This document shows positions 1-10,558 of a stretch of 64,000 nt of DNA, in pieces. A model generated the notes under the pieces. The model searched no databases and was not told the origin of the DNA. It worked only from the letters and a program-made list of their open reading frames with translations. Within the stretch, counting starts at the first letter, position 1. Every line of letters starts with the position of its first letter. Source of the DNA: Kocuria atrinae C3-8 (GTDB lineage: Bacteria; Actinomycetota; Actinomycetes; Actinomycetales; Micrococcaceae); the NCBI RefSeq assembly GCF_000286355.1, contig NZ_AJXN01000110.1:19419-83418 (forward strand), read 5' to 3'. A program made the position numbers and the translations under genes.

Positions 1-519
1 CTTTCTGCTCGAAGGTTGAGTTCTCGGGGAATCCCGCGTTCGCCTGCGAATCCAGGTGCATGTTCTTTCCGCCCAGCGTGTGATGGGGCTCGGCGAAGAA
101 GATGTGCCGCAGCACCGACATCCGTTCCAACGGGTTGTACGAGCCGTTGTTCACACGGTGGCAGTCCGTCCAGTCGTTGTCACCGGGTGTAAAGACGAAT
201 GGCATCGCGAAACTCTCGAAATGCGAATGGATGGTCTTGAAGTAGTCGGTATCGCAGCGCTGCGATCCCGCTTTGATATCGCCCACGTGGCTACGAAACG
301 CAGCGATTTGTCCTGATTCATCTGGTCGATCTGTGCGGGGAACTCGGCCAATGCGTCCGCGCCGTACGGGGTGTCTCCAATGACCCCGAAGGAATACTGG
401 TTGCCGTTGGCCTTACCGTGCGCCGGTGCGGCATGAGCCGGCGCGACCGCGCCTACCGCGAGCGCCGCGGTGATCATTGCGGTTGAAACTCGAACCGCGA
501 ATCGACTGTGTTGTGCCAT
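1..519 (-). CDS. Secreted metallophosphoesterase, copy 1 (3' end outside window)
   Basis: This is a calcineurin-like phosphoesterase, probably exported. The start at 519 is chosen because a GGGGGA ribosome site precedes it and a signal peptide (MAQHSRFAVRV, then a hydrophobic stretch ending AHA) follows. Motif GDTPYG opens the fold. A base is missing near 290 (GCCC read as GCC); restoring it gives FVAHVGDIK and later FTPGDNDW, the metal-binding motifs. It is a close paralogue of the next gene, in tandem on the same strand. The C-terminus lies beyond position 1. Substrate is unknown. Confidence 0.8.
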
Positions 520-542
520 GTTCGTCCCCCTGAGATGAGTGA

Positions 543-581
543 GCTGCCCCCGGGGCTCACTTCCCGAGCCCCGGGGGCAGC
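543..581 (-). terminator. Hairpin terminator after metallophosphoesterase 2
   Basis: A perfect 16-bp inverted repeat (543-558 with 566-581, 7-nt loop) lies about 100 nt downstream of the copy 2 stop and upstream of copy 1. It has no clear T-run, which is common for terminators in high-GC actinobacteria. Confidence 0.7.
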
Positions 582-681
582 GTAAGTCCGGCACGCAACG
601 CCCCAGTGAACGCCAGTCGAACAGTAGTGGCGGGCAATATTCGGGGAGAGTCGGCCGGTTCGATCCGACCAGCTGGTCGGT

Positions 682-1742
682 TTATGGCGCGAAGCTGACC
701 CTTTCATGACTGATCGAGCGCCCCGGGGATGTCGTGCCACTCCCAGCAGCTCCCGCGAGCTGCGGACCCACCGTGATCTTCAAGTAGTTGTTGGCCTTGT
801 TGTCACCGTCCACCGTGATGCGGTGCAGATTGGGCTCGGGTTCTTGCCCGTAGACACCCAGCCAACGTGACCCTGCTGCCAAGGGGTCGTCCGAGTTGTA
901 CTCGTGTGAATCCCCGTTGATCAGGTACACCGGTTTCCCGAAGTCCCTCGACAACCGCGCAATCTCCGCCACGGTGCTCCGATACCCCTTATGGGTGTTG
1001 GCCGTGGGGTTGGGATGACCCGGACCGAACATATCCGCGTGGGTCAGGATGACCACGGCGGGGTGGTTTTCACGTTTGGCCCGGTCGAATGACTCGCGCA
1101 GAACTTTGATGTTGTTGGCCGTACGAGCCTCCAACTCCGCGGTCTGTCGCGCATTGGCTGTCTTGTAACCCCAGTCGTACCAGGGAGCCAGACCATTACC
1201 CGATCCCGTCACATTGATCACCGCGAAGCTCACGCCGCGGTGGTGGAAAGACGAATTCTCCGGGTAGCCCGCATCCACCTGGGTGGGGATGTAGCGCTTG
1301 TCCTGCCCGAGAGTCCGGTTCCGCTGGTCGAAGAACAGGTTACGCAGAACGGTCAGCCTCTCCATGGGGTTGTACCCGCCATTGGTGTCACGGTGGCAGT
1401 CCGCCCAATCATTGTCGCCCGGGGTGAACACCACGGGGGCGGCGAACTCGTCGAAGCGATCGCGAATCGACTTGAAGTAGGCCCAGTTGCACCGCTGTGA
1501 TCCGTTCTTGATATCACCACGTGCGCCACGAACTCCAGCGACGAGTCCCGGTTCATCTCTTGAACCTGCTGCGGGAACTTCTCCGTGAAGGTCGGATTGT
1601 TGGGGGTATCCCCCAGTACCGCGAACGAGAAAGAGTCGTCACCGGCATCTGCGGCCGCGGCAGGCATGGCGTTGACGAACATGAACGACGCCGCGGCGAA
1701 AGCCAGGGTCGAACGGATCATGGATCGATATTGAATTGTCAT
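682..1742 (-). CDS. Secreted metallophosphoesterase, copy 2
   Basis: This is a calcineurin-like phosphoesterase of 353 residues once one base lost near 1518 (GGG read as GG) is restored. The start at 1742 has GGGGAA upstream. A signal peptide (to about residue 31, AAAA) is followed by GDTPNN, HVGDIK, TPGDNDW, LTHAD and INGDSHEY, the ordered metal ligands of the family. It is a tandem paralogue of the gene at 1-519. It probably acts on an extracellular phosphomonoester or nucleotide, but the substrate cannot be read from sequence. It is divergent from BCCT transporter 1. Confidence 0.82.
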
Positions 1743-1966
1743 GTTGGTTCCCCATCGAACGTGAAATTGCCCACTCCCCCGGGTCAGTTCCAGCCCTTCA
1801 TGAGCATATTGACCGCACCTACTCGCCGGTTAGCGCCTTTTCGGCGGACATCTTTATGTCTCTGCCGCACTTCAACAAGTCGCTGGCGGGCTCGTAGAAC
1901 CCTGTAAGGTCTTGGGGTCCGGGCGGTTACATCCGTCGCCTTTCAGTTCAGAACGCAGGTTCCGTT

Positions 1967-3800
1967 ATGAGCTCATCGTCCCGTCCGGCCTCCGGGTCCG
2001 ACGACTCCACCGCCAGTTACCCCCACGACACTCACCCGGGCCTGGTTCCCGGTGTTTCTGTAGAGGAGCAGCGGGTCCGCTACCGCACCGACAAGATCAC
2101 CTTTGGTGTGGCCGGTGCCCTGATCGTGGGCTTCGTGGTGTGGGGTGCGGTGTCCACCGAAACCCTGACCCAGGTCGCTTCCGCGGCACTTACCGGAGTG
2201 GTCACGTACGGCGGCTGGGTCTTCACGCTGCTGGCTGCCGTGGTGTTGCTGTTCCTGCTCTACGTGGGCTTCTCCCGTTACGGCCGGATCCCGCTCGGTA
2301 AGGACGGCGAAGCTCCCGCTTACTCCATGGGTTCCTGGATCGCGATGCTCTTTGCCGCGGGTATGGGTGTGGGCCTGATCTTCTTTGGCGTGTACGAGCC
2401 GATCACCTATTACATGACGCCGCCGCCGGGTCGCGCGGAAGCGGAAACGTATCAGGCGATGCACTCGGCCATGGCGCAGACCATCTTCCACTGGGGCCTG
2501 CAGGCCTGGGCGATTTACGCCTGGTGGGCGCGGCCGTTGGTTACGCCGCTTACCGCCGCGGCCGTCCGCTGCTGATGTCCGCCATCTTCGGACAGCGTGC
2601 CCACCTGACCGTGGGCGGGCGTTTGATCGACACCTTTGCGATCATCGGCATCCTGTTCGCCACCTCCGCTTCCCTGGGGCTGGGCACCCTGCAGATCGGT
2701 AGTGGTCTGCAGATCGTCACCGGCTTGGGCGAGGTGGGCAACGGCCTGCTGATCGGCATCATTGCCGTACTGACCTGTGTGTTCTTGATTTCTGCCGTCT
2801 CGGGCGTGGCCAAGGGCATTCGTCGCCTGTCCAACTTCAACATGGTCCTGGCGGCCGTCGTCGCGTTCTTCCTGTTCGTGGCCGGACCCACCGTGTTCTT
2901 GCTGAACTTCATCCCTTCCGTGGTCGGAACGTACTTCGGCGAGATGTTCCAGATGATCTCAATGTCCGCGTCCTGGGGGCCCGAAGCCGAAGAGTTCATG
3001 CGCTACTGGACCCTGTTCTACTGGGCCTGGTGGGTTTCCTGGGCGCCTTCGTAGGTGTCTTCGTGGCACGCATTTCGCGCGGCCGCACCCTGCGCCAGTA
3101 CGTGACCGTGGTGCTTCTGGCACCCACCCTGATCTGCGTGCTCGCGTTCTCCATTTTCGGCGGCACCGCCATTTGGCTGCAGCGTTCCGGCACGGACATC
3201 GCCAGCGCCGCCTCTCCCGAAGAAATGCTCTTCCTGATGCTGGGTGCGCTGCCCCTGAGCCAGATCACGCCCATCGCCATCATCATCCTGTTGTCCGTCT
3301 TCTTCATCACGTCCGCGGACTCCGCGACCCTGGTGATGGCGTCCATGTCGCAGCAGGGTAAGCCCCACCCGGACAAGAAGATCACCATCTTTTGGGGCCT
3401 CGCGCTGGCCGGTGTTTCCTCGGTGATGCTTCTGGTGGGTGGTTCGGATGCACTGCAGGGTCTCCAGGATCTGGTGACCGTTGCGGCGTTACCGTTCGCA
3501 CTCATCCTGCTCGCGTTGATCCCCGCATTCCTACGGGATCTGAGCACCGATCCCATGAGCCTGCGCCACCGTTACGCGCGCAAGGCACTGGACAACGCGG
3601 TCCGCCAGGGTATGGACCAGCACGGTGACGACTTCGCCATTGAAATCCGTCACGAGAACGGCCCGGCCGCCGCGGGTCACGACGTGGATTCCACCTCGGA
3701 GCGCATCAGTGCCTGGTATCAGCGCACTGACGAGGACGATCGCCCGGTGGATTACGACTACCGCGAGGACAAGTACGTGGAGGACGAACCCTCCAAGTAA
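1967..3800 (+). CDS. BCCT family compatible-solute transporter 1
   Basis: A Na+-coupled betaine/choline/carnitine-type importer of 611 residues in the inner membrane. Two bases are missing (near 2520, GCCCTGG read as GCCTGG; near 3047, GCCCTT read as GCCTT). Repair yields a continuous twelve-helix protein. AAGMGVGLIFFG is the glycine-rich TM3 segment and WTLFYWAWWVSWAPF is the family signature. The N-terminus carries YPHDTHPGLVPGV, shared with the two other BCCTs here. The charged cytoplasmic tail after about residue 530 could sense osmotic state, as in BetP of Corynebacterium. Substrate unassigned. Confidence 0.88.
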
Positions 3801-3816
3801 CGTCCTCACGCTGCAC

Positions 3817-3856
3817 AGCGCCGGTGGCCACCCTTTCGAGGACGGTCACCGGCGCT
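3817..3856. terminator. Bidirectional terminator between BCCT 1 and serine hydrolase
   Basis: Perfect 10-bp stem, AGCGCCGGTG at 3817-3826 with CACCGGCGCT at 3847-3856, then TTTCT. It sits between two convergent genes. Confidence 0.75.
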
Positions 3857-3895
3857 TTCTGCATTCCTCCCCGCCAACGACGCCGCTCGCGCCAC

Positions 3896-4930
3896 CTATC
3901 GCGCGAACGCGTTGAGGTACCGGTAGACGTATTCGAACGGGACGCCCGACATCTGGTTCACAGTGCCCACAATGTAGGTCTCGTACGAAGGGCAGTAGAA
4001 GGCGAAACTTCCCGTGGATCCCGAGTGACCCACGATGGCCGGGGCTGGGAAAAGTGGCGACAACAACCGCGGGACGGCCAGTCGCATCACTCCGGGACCG
4101 TACTGCAGCGGCCCGTACTGTGTCCGCCGCCAATCAGGGTTCGTCAGGTGTTCGCGCGAAAACAGTGCGCCTTCCATGAACGCGCGCAAGAAGACCATGA
4201 GATCCGATGCCGATGCCACCACTCCCCCGGAACCGTGCTGGGACGAGAGGTAGCGCGTGAAGGTGACGGGGCGGCGTCGTCGGAAGACCGGGGCCGGGTC
4301 GCTCGTGTCTGTGTGGACCAGGCCCGTGCGATGCAGACCAAGGGGCTCCAGGATGAACCCCTTGAGCAACTGGTCGTAGGGCGTGTCCGTGGCCCGTTCG
4401 AGAAGCAAGGCCAGCAGGTCGGCGTTGGTATCCGAATAGTGGGCCCTGTGACCCGACCCGGGCGGGAACTTCCCGGGCACACGGCGGTGAAGATCGAGCA
4501 CGTCGGAAAGCGGGACCTCACGATCCCGCTGCAGGATCTGCTTCTCAATGGACGGCGCCCCGTTGACGCTGGCCGTTTCCAAGTTGGGAAGGCCGGACGT
4601 GTGCGTCACGAGATGACGCAGGGTGATCCAAGCGCCGTAGTCGCGGCCCTTGATCGTATGGATCCCGCGCATCGTGTCCGCGCCGACCCACGGTTCAGCT
4701 AGCTGGTCGAGCGCAAGAATGCCCCGATCCACGAGCGCGTAGGCGATCGCGTGAACGAAGAGCTTGCTGATGGAAGCGGTGATGAAGCGATCATCGAGGC
4801 CCATGCGATGGGTGGTCGCGGTGTGGCGTCGGGAGCCGTCCGCGCTCTCCAGGAGGACTACCGCATGATGCACGGAGTTCCGCGAGCGCAGCACATCGTC
4901 CACGCGGGCCAGACTCGAGGTCGCACTCAT
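3896..4930 (-). CDS. Serine hydrolase, beta-lactamase/DD-peptidase (class C) fold
   Basis: 344 residues. The SxxK nucleophile motif is S53-I-S-K56, the second catalytic Tyr is in Y165-S-D, and a late HSGSTGS supplies the third motif. This places it in the class C beta-lactamase / esterase EstB-like family; it has no evident signal peptide, so a cytoplasmic esterase is more likely than a cell-wall enzyme. The start at 4930 has AAAGGA upstream. It begins 12 nt after the TetR gene stop, so the two form an operon and the regulator probably controls it. Confidence 0.8.
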   Translation of the reverse strand: MSATSSLARVDDVLRSRNSVHHAVVLLESADGSRRHTATTHRMGLDDRFITASISKLFVHAIAYALVDRGILALDQLAEPWVGADTMRGIHTIKGRDYGAWITLRHLVTHTSGLPNLETASVNGAPSIEKQILQRDREVPLSDVLDLHRRVPGKFPPGSGHRAHYSDTNADLLALLLERATDTPYDQLLKGFILEPLGLHRTGLVHTDTSDPAPVFRRRRPVTFTRYLSSQHGSGGVVASASDLMVFLRAFMEGALFSREHLTNPDWRRTQYGPLQYGPGVMRLAVPRLLSPLFPAPAIVGHSGSTGSFAFYCPSYETYIVGTVNQMSGVPFEYVYRYLNAFAR

Positions 4931-4942
4931 GGGGTGTCCTTT

Positions 4943-5518
4943 CTAAGAGCGATAGGAGGCAGCGAGAGCCTCTGCGGATCGACGACCCACCGATATCGGA
5001 TCTGCGGGATCACCTCGGAGGAACGAGGCCAGAACGCCCGAGTACATGAGTTCCACGGCATCAGCCAATTCCGCGGCTCGATCTCCGGCCAAGGGACGCG
5101 ACAGGTGAAGCAGGCGTTTTCTCAGTAGTGCCGAGTCCGCATCCAGAACTGTACGAACCGGTTTCGGAGGGTTCGAAATCTCCGAGGCGGTCGCGAGAAA
5201 CGCGCACCACCGCGCGGAGACCCGCTCGCCATCGCGATACGCGAGGAGGGCGTCGAAGATCGCCAGCAACCGGGACGTGTCGTCGGAGGCCTCGGCAATA
5301 TGGGCATCCCAGACGGCCTGCCAGTTGGCCAGCCGACCTTCGAGCGCCTCCGCCAGCAGCCCATCCTTGCTACCGAACTGTGCGTAGAGCGTTGCCGCGG
5401 AGGTCTCCGCCTCGCGCAAAAGATCGTCCACCGGGGTCGCTTGGACGCCGCGAGTGAACAGCAATCGATCCGCTGCGCGCAGCAGTCGGGTCCGCGCCGG
5501 AGCTCTCGTCACCATCAT
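4943..5518 (-). CDS. TetR/AcrR family transcriptional regulator
   Basis: 191 residues. The N-terminal helix-turn-helix covers roughly residues 10-55 (LLRAADRLLFTRGV, then SAATLYAQFGSKDGL). The remainder is the variable ligand-binding domain. It lies directly upstream of the serine hydrolase on the same strand and is divergent from an MFS permease, the usual layout for a repressor of an exporter. A palindrome in the shared 76-nt promoter region is the likely operator. Start may be the second Met (5515). Confidence 0.85.
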   Translation of the reverse strand: MMVTRAPARTRLLRAADRLLFTRGVQATPVDDLLREAETSAATLYAQFGSKDGLLAEALEGRLANWQAVWDAHIAEASDDTSRLLAIFDALLAYRDGERVSARWCAFLATASEISNPPKPVRTVLDADSALLRKRLLHLSRPLAGDRAAELADAVELMYSGVLASFLRGDPADPISVGRRSAEALAASYRS

Positions 5519-5546
5519 CAGGTCAACTCTAAACCTCGAAAACTAA

Positions 5547-5556
5547 AACGTACGTT
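5547..5556. promoter_or_regulatory. Candidate TetR operator
   Basis: Perfect 10-bp palindrome AACGTACGTT in the divergent promoter region between the TetR gene and the MFS permease, with wider dyad GAAAAC (5538-5543) / GTTTTC (5575-5580) around it. Assignment to this regulator is inferred from position. Confidence 0.5.
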
Positions 5557-5594
5557 ACTGTATCCATGACGGTCGTTTTCAAATGGAGTCCACC

Positions 5595-6779
5595 GTGCGC
5601 CTCATCCTCAGCAGCATGGGACTCATAGCGGCCACGTACGGCTTGGCGCGGTTCGGGTACGGACTGTTTCTTCCACAGTTCCAGGCTGCTTTCGATCTCG
5701 ACGGAGCCACGGCCGGCATGATTCAGGCGGGCAGTTTCCTGTCTTACTGCCTGGCCGCAACGATTGCGGTTCCGGGCGCCAGATGGCCACGTGCTCTCGT
5801 GGTCAGTGCAGGAGCCTCGGCTTCTTTGGGTTCGGCGCTGATCGCGATGGCCCCGAATGCCACAGCATTGGGAATCGGAGTTGTCGTGGCCGGCGCGGGG
5901 GCCGGTTTCGCTACCCCGGGTACGGTGGGCCTGATCTCGCGATTGGTTGGCGAGGCCGGCAGAGAACGCGCACAGACGACGGTGAATTCAGGAACGGGCG
6001 TGGGTCTTGTCGCCGCCGGCCTATTGTTGGCCGGCACGACCGAGAATTGGCGCACCGGCTGGATCATCATTGCTGTCACGGCCACCCTTGCCACGATCGC
6101 CACACTTACCTCGGCTCGCTCCGGAGATCCCAGGCCTGCCCCACGCTCTGGTGAACCGGCGGCCATCGCACGCCCTCGCCCGCGAGACTTTCTTGCCCTG
6201 CGACGCGTGGTGGCCATTGCCCTCTGCTCGGGTGCCGGCAGTGCCGCTGTATGGACCTTTGGTCGGACCGCTCTCGACGGCGCTTCACCGGGCTCTTTCC
6301 CCGCACAGTCCTATTCGGTCACAGCCTGGATCCTGCTGGGCGCCATGAGTGTTGCCGGTGCACTGGCCGCCAGGCTCGTTCAGCGGTGGTCCCTGACCGT
6401 GGCATGGTCCGTCACCAATCTGACCATGCTGCTCGGCACGGTGGGCATCGGTTTACTGCCAGGGCAACCGGTGATCGCCTTTGCCGCCATCTCCTTGTTC
6501 GGTGTCGGTTACACCGCCATGACCGGCGTCCTCATCATCTGGGCTATGCGCTTGACTCCTCACACCCCGGCAGCGAGCACGGTTGTCCTGTTCGTGGCGC
6601 TCGCCCTTGGACAGGCCATGGGGGCTTGGCTGCTCGGTGCGCTGCAGGACTTCAGTTCCACATCCGTGATGTTCCTGGCAGCCACGGCCATCGGTGCAGT
6701 CGCGATCGCGGCGCAACCTCGGTCCGTTCGCTCCCATCGATCCGAACCGGTTCACGCAGCGATGGGTAAGTCCCACTGA
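5595..6779 (+). CDS. MFS permease, YbfB/YjiJ-like
   Basis: Major facilitator of about 394 residues with twelve predicted helices; the YARFGYG-type opening (TYGLARFGYGLFLP) is typical of YbfB/YjiJ-like transporters. I prefer the GTG at 5595 because GGAG (5585-5588) lies 6 nt upstream; the ATG at 5583 would overlap that site. It is divergent from and probably repressed by the TetR regulator. Substrate unknown; drug or metabolite export is the usual guess. Confidence 0.75.
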   Translation: MRLILSSMGLIAATYGLARFGYGLFLPQFQAAFDLDGATAGMIQAGSFLSYCLAATIAVPGARWPRALVVSAGASASLGSALIAMAPNATALGIGVVVAGAGAGFATPGTVGLISRLVGEAGRERAQTTVNSGTGVGLVAAGLLLAGTTENWRTGWIIIAVTATLATIATLTSARSGDPRPAPRSGEPAAIARPRPRDFLALRRVVAIALCSGAGSAAVWTFGRTALDGASPGSFPAQSYSVTAWILLGAMSVAGALAARLVQRWSLTVAWSVTNLTMLLGTVGIGLLPGQPVIAFAAISLFGVGYTAMTGVLIIWAMRLTPHTPAASTVVLFVALALGQAMGAWLLGALQDFSSTSVMFLAATAIGAVAIAAQPRSVRSHRSEPVHAAMGKSH

Positions 6780-6817
6780 ACGTCGCGCTCCAGCACACTC
6801 GTTTTTCCCACATGCGA

Positions 6818-6859
6818 AACGCGCCGGTGGTGCCCATGATCGGGCACCACCGGCGCGTT
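6818..6859. terminator. Bidirectional terminator between MFS permease and clpB
   Basis: Perfect 18-bp stem (6818-6835 with 6842-6859) and 6-nt loop between two convergent genes. Its base, GCGAAACGCGCCGG, is shared with the terminator after BCCT 2. Confidence 0.8.
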
Positions 6860-6905
6860 ATCGCACCAGTCAGGCTGGGTTCGCACCCCACCTGATCAGC
6901 GTGGT

Positions 6906-9575
6906 TCAGTCCTCGACGATCTCCGCGTCCACGACATCGTCGTCATTGTCGCTGGAAGGCGACCCTGCGGCGTCGTCGTGGGAGGACGTGACCGTCAGAC
7001 CCTCGGTGGCAACGTCCGGGTTGACGTCCACGACCACCGTGTCGCCGTCCACGATGTTGCCGGAGAGCAAGCCGCGAGCCAGGCGATCGCCGATCTCGCG
7101 CTGCACCAGGCGGCGCAAGGGGCGGGCGCCGTAGGCCGGGTCGTAACCGGCCAGGCCCAACCACTCGCTTGCCGCGGGCGTGACGTCCAGGGTCAAGCGA
7201 CGCGGCTCGAGGCGCTTGGCCAGCTGAGCCACCTGAATGTCCACGATCTTGGCCAGGTCCTCGACCGACAGCGGATCGAACATGATGATGTCGTCCAGGC
7301 GGTTCAGGAACTCCGGCTTGAACGAGGCGTTGACCACGTTCATGACCGCTTCTTCCTTCTGCTCGATGTCCAGGTTCGGATCGACCAGGAACTGGCTACC
7401 CATGTTGGACGTCAGAATCAGAATCACGTTGCGGAAGTCCACGGTGCGGCCCTGACCGTCAGTCAGGCGACCGTCGTCGAGGACCTGCAGGAGGATGTCG
7501 AAGACCTCGGGGTGAGCCTTCTCCACCTCGTCCAGCAGGACCACCGAATACGGACGACGGCGCACGGCCTCGGTCAGCTGGCCGCCCTCGTCGTAACCGA
7601 CGTAGCCCGGAGGGGCACCGACCAGACGGGAGAGGGAGTGCTTCTCCGAGTACTCGGACATGTCGATGCGGATCAGGGCGCGCTCGTCGTCGAACTGGAA
7701 GTCCGCCAGGGACTTGGCCAGCTCGGTCTTACCGACACCCGTGGGGCCCAGGAACAGGAACGAACCAATGGGACGGTCCGGATCGGAGATCCCGGCACGC
7801 GAGCGACGGACGGCATCCGCCACGGCGTGTACCGCGGGCTTCTGACCGATCAGGCGCTTACCGAGGATCTCCTCCATGTCGAGGAGCTTCTCGGATTCGC
7901 CCTGCAGCATCTTGCCTGCGGGGATACCGGTCCAGGCGGAAATCACCTCGGCAATGTCATCCGCGGTGACCTCTTCCGAGACCATTGTGTCCTCAGCGAT
8001 GTCACCGGCTTGTTCCTCTTGCGCCTGCGCGGCATCCAAGTCCTTCTGCAGACTCGGGATCTCGCCGTACAGCAGTCGCGAGGCCTCACCCAGGTCACCA
8101 TTGCGCTGAGCGCGGTCGGCCTGCGAGCGCAGGTCGTCGATCTTGGCCTTGAGGTCACCCACGCGGTTCAGACCGGCTTTCTCGGCCTCCCAACGAGCAT
8201 TGAGCGCATCCAGTTCGGCCCGCTTGTCCGCCATGTCCTGGCGAAGCGCGGCAAGACGTTCGACGGACGCCGGGTCCGTCTCGTCCTCAAGCGCCAGTTC
8301 CTCCATGGTCAAGCGATCCACCTGACGGCGCAGCTGGTCGATCTCCTCCGGAGCGGAGTCGATCTCCATGCGCAACCGCGAAGCGGCCTCGTCCACCAGG
8401 TCGATGGCCTTGTCCGGCAGCTGACGGCTGGGGATGTAGCGGTTGGACAGCGTGGCGGCGGCAACCAGTGCCGAGTCAGCGATCTGCACCTTGTGGTGCG
8501 CCTCGTAGCGTTCCTTGAGACCACGCAGGATGGCCACGGTGTCCTCCACCGACGGCTCACCCACGTAGACCTGCTGGAAACGACGCTCCAAGGCGGCGTC
8601 CTTCTCGATGTTCTGGCGGTACTCGTCCAGAGTGGTGGCACCGATCAGGCGCAGCTCACCGCGGGCCAGCATGGGCTTGAGCATGTTTCCCGCGTCCATG
8701 GAACCCTCGGAGGCTCCGGCGCCGACCACGGTGTGGATCTCGTCGATGAAGGTCACGATCTGACCCTCTGACTGCTTGATCTCATCCAGGACGGCCTTGA
8801 GCCGCTCCTCGAATTCACCGCGATACTTGGCACCGGCGACCATCGAACCCAGATCCAGCGAGATCAGGGTCTTGTCGCGCAAGGACTCCGGCACGTCACC
8901 GGCAACCATGCGCTGAGCCAGGCCCTCAACCACGGCCGTCTTACCGACACCGGGTTCACCAATCAGCACGGGGTTGTTCTTGGTACGGCGGGACAGCACC
9001 TGCACCACGCGACGGATTTCGGAGTCACGGCCGATGACCGGGTCCAACTTTCCGTCACGGGCTACCGCGGTGAGGTCCGTGCCGTACTTCTCCAGGGACT
9101 GGAAAGTTCCTTCCGGGTCCGGGCTGGTGACCTTGCGATCCCCGCGGACGGCAGGGATCACCCGGCGAAGCTCGGCCGGTCCAGCACCCGCCTGCTCCAG
9201 GGCGTCAGCGGCCTTGTCGCTGCCGGACGCGATACCGAAGAGCAGGTGCTCGGTGGAGACGTACTCGTCCCCGAGCTCGCGCGCGTAATTCTCGGCAGCC
9301 TGCAGTGCTTGCAGTCCTGCGCGATTGAGTTGCGCCTGCGCGGTGTTCGAGCCGGAGGCACTGGGCAATTGGCTGATGATGTCGCTGGCCTTGACCGACA
9401 CGGCGTCAGCGTTGGCGCCGGTGGCCTTGAGGACGGCCACGGCCACACCCTCGCGCTGATCCATCAGCGCCTTGAGCAAGTGTGCCGGTTCAATTTGCGG
9501 ATTACCCGCGGTCGAGGCGTTCGTGGCCGCTGCGGCCAACGCCTCTTGAGACTTAGTAGTGAATTTAGTGTCCAC
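6906..9575 (-). CDS. clpB: ClpB protein disaggregase (AAA+ chaperone)
   Basis: 889 residues, close to the usual length. The N-terminal Clp repeat domain (about 1-145) is followed by the first AAA+ module with Walker A GEPGVGKT at 206-213, a coiled-coil M domain (about 400-530) and the second AAA+ module with GPTGVGKT. It works with DnaK/DnaJ/GrpE to dissolve aggregates in the cytoplasm. The reading frame is intact. A HAIR operator 40-60 nt upstream indicates repression by HspR, which is encoded at 30309-30743. The acidic C-terminal tail ([12 protein letters not shown]) resembles that of DnaK here. Confidence 0.97.
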   Translation of the reverse strand: MDTKFTTKSQEALAAAATNASTAGNPQIEPAHLLKALMDQREGVAVAVLKATGANADAVSVKASDIISQLPSASGSNTAQAQLNRAGLQALQAAENYARELGDEYVSTEHLLFGIASGSDKAADALEQAGAGPAELRRVIPAVRGDRKVTSPDPEGTFQSLEKYGTDLTAVARDGKLDPVIGRDSEIRRVVQVLSRRTKNNPVLIGEPGVGKTAVVEGLAQRMVAGDVPESLRDKTLISLDLGSMVAGAKYRGEFEERLKAVLDEIKQSEGQIVTFIDEIHTVVGAGASEGSMDAGNMLKPMLARGELRLIGATTLDEYRQNIEKDAALERRFQQVYVGEPSVEDTVAILRGLKERYEAHHKVQIADSALVAAATLSNRYIPSRQLPDKAIDLVDEAASRLRMEIDSAPEEIDQLRRQVDRLTMEELALEDETDPASVERLAALRQDMADKRAELDALNARWEAEKAGLNRVGDLKAKIDDLRSQADRAQRNGDLGEASRLLYGEIPSLQKDLDAAQAQEEQAGDIAEDTMVSEEVTADDIAEVISAWTGIPAGKMLQGESEKLLDMEEILGKRLIGQKPAVHAVADAVRRSRAGISDPDRPIGSFLFLGPTGVGKTELAKSLADFQFDDERALIRIDMSEYSEKHSLSRLVGAPPGYVGYDEGGQLTEAVRRRPYSVVLLDEVEKAHPEVFDILLQVLDDGRLTDGQGRTVDFRNVILILTSNMGSQFLVDPNLDIEQKEEAVMNVVNASFKPEFLNRLDDIIMFDPLSVEDLAKIVDIQVAQLAKRLEPRRLTLDVTPAASEWLGLAGYDPAYGARPLRRLVQREIGDRLARGLLSGNIVDGDTVVVDVNPDVATEGLTVTSSHDDAAGSPSSDNDDDVVDAEIVED

Positions 9576-9614
9576 AGCAGCTCCTCTGGTTGTGATCGTA
9601 GTTAGTTCAGTTAA

Positions 9615-9635
9615 GTTGAGTCTACTACGCTCAAC
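9615..9635 (-). promoter_or_regulatory. HAIR operator (HspR-binding site) of clpB
   Basis: GTTGAGT, 7-nt spacer, GCTCAAC matches the known HAIR consensus CTTGAGT-N7-ACTCAAG at most positions. It lies 40 nt upstream of the clpB start. Confidence 0.85.
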
Positions 9636-9787
9636 TCTGGATGTGAAGGGGTTTTTGTCCTAAAAAGCAAATCGATGGGTGTGATCCGCATGACCCCACC
9701 CCCAGGTTCGCCGCTCGTAGCAGAAAAATTAATATGCACCCTTATTAACAGCGCAATGATCTGTAGCCTTACGAAATCGACCATGCG

Positions 9788-10057
9788 TTGTATGAAAGGT
9801 GCCACGATCAGGCCTCCTACCGTATGGATCAGGCCGGTAACGCCGTCAGCAATGCACCGGCCACCGCCAAGAAAGCCGCACAGGACATCGCGCAGGACTT
9901 GAAGGAACCGGCCAAGCAGGCCGCACAGTCCGTCAAGGAGACCGCTCAGTCCGGCGCGGAAGAGGTCAAGTCCCAGGGTCAGCAGGAGGCCGGCCAGCTC
10001 AAGGGCTCGGCTCAGGACTCCGCCAAGAACGTCAAGAACAACACGAACCAGGGCTAA
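9788..10057 (+). CDS. Small LEA-like, Ala/Lys/Gln-rich stress protein
   Basis: About 78-89 residues, nearly all one amphipathic helix-type repeat (KKAAQDIAQDLKEPAK, then QAAQSVKETAQ and so on). This resembles group-3 LEA/YtxH-like desiccation proteins. Start is uncertain: TTG at 9788 or ATG at 9823, neither with a good ribosome site, so an upstream sequence error is possible. It is divergent from clpB and followed by a strong terminator, so it is a single-gene unit. Function is inferred from composition only. Confidence 0.65.
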   Translation: MYERCHDQASYRMDQAGNAVSNAPATAKKAAQDIAQDLKEPAKQAAQSVKETAQSGAEEVKSQGQQEAGQLKGSAQDSAKNVKNNTNQG

Positions 10058-10086
10058 TACCTGACCGTTGCTCTTGAGGAAGAAGG

Positions 10087-10110
10087 CCCCTGACCGACAA
10101 CGGTCAGGGG
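10087..10110 (+). terminator. Rho-independent terminator
   Basis: Perfect 10-bp stem CCCCTGACCG / CGGTCAGGGG with an ACAA tetraloop, followed by TTTTCTTC; 29 nt after the LEA-like gene. Confidence 0.95.
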
Positions 10111-10222
10111 TTTTCTTCTCGTCCACTGAGCACCAGTTAGTGCATTAAGATCATTAGTAGACATATTCCATGGGTGTCGGGCTGTTCCAGCACGTCGCCT
10201 GCCGTTTCCGAAGGGACCCACC

Positions 10223-10456
10223 GTGGACAGCGATTCCCCGTCAGAACAGCCCGCTCCGCGCAAATCGAGCAAGTTCCGCCGCTTCGACAACTTCGTCATG
10301 CGATTCGTGGGCCCCGCCAACCGAAGCTCCATGAACCTGCGCGGCAACACGGAGATGAGCGACGAGGCCAAGGACTGGTACGACAATCTCCAGAACGACT
10401 TCGAGATGGTCAAGGACGCCAACGGCCACACCTATCTGCGCCGCCGCGGCAAATGA
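10223..10456 (+). CDS. Conserved-looking small basic protein, unknown function
   Basis: 77 residues from a GTG start at 10223 with AAGGGA six nt upstream. No signal peptide or membrane segment. It has a basic N-terminal third (PRKSSKFRRF) and an acidic middle (MSDEAKDWYDNLQNDFEMV). No family recognised. It stands alone between two terminators. Confidence 0.7.
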   Translation: MDSDSPSEQPAPRKSSKFRRFDNFVMRFVGPANRSSMNLRGNTEMSDEAKDWYDNLQNDFEMVKDANGHTYLRRRGK

Positions 10457-10480
10457 GCCCTGAGAGCCAGTAGAACCACA

Positions 10481-10515
10481 ACTGCCCCGCCCATCCCTGA
10501 GATGCGCGGGGCAGT
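10481..10515. terminator. Hairpin terminator
   Basis: Perfect 10-bp stem ACTGCCCCGC (10481-10490) / GCGGGGCAGT (10506-10515), between convergent genes. Confidence 0.75.
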
Positions 10516-10558
10516 CTTGTGAGCGACGTCGGCGAACAGGCCGACGCCGCCGCCATCG

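Noticed and set aside
6978..8771. Long plus-strand ORF opposite clpB
   Set aside because: It is the antisense shadow of clpB produced by high GC at third codon positions; the protein has no recognisable domain. The same applies to long antisense ORFs at 14878-16488, 28622-30283, 32492-34474, 35031-37316 and 60453-62336.
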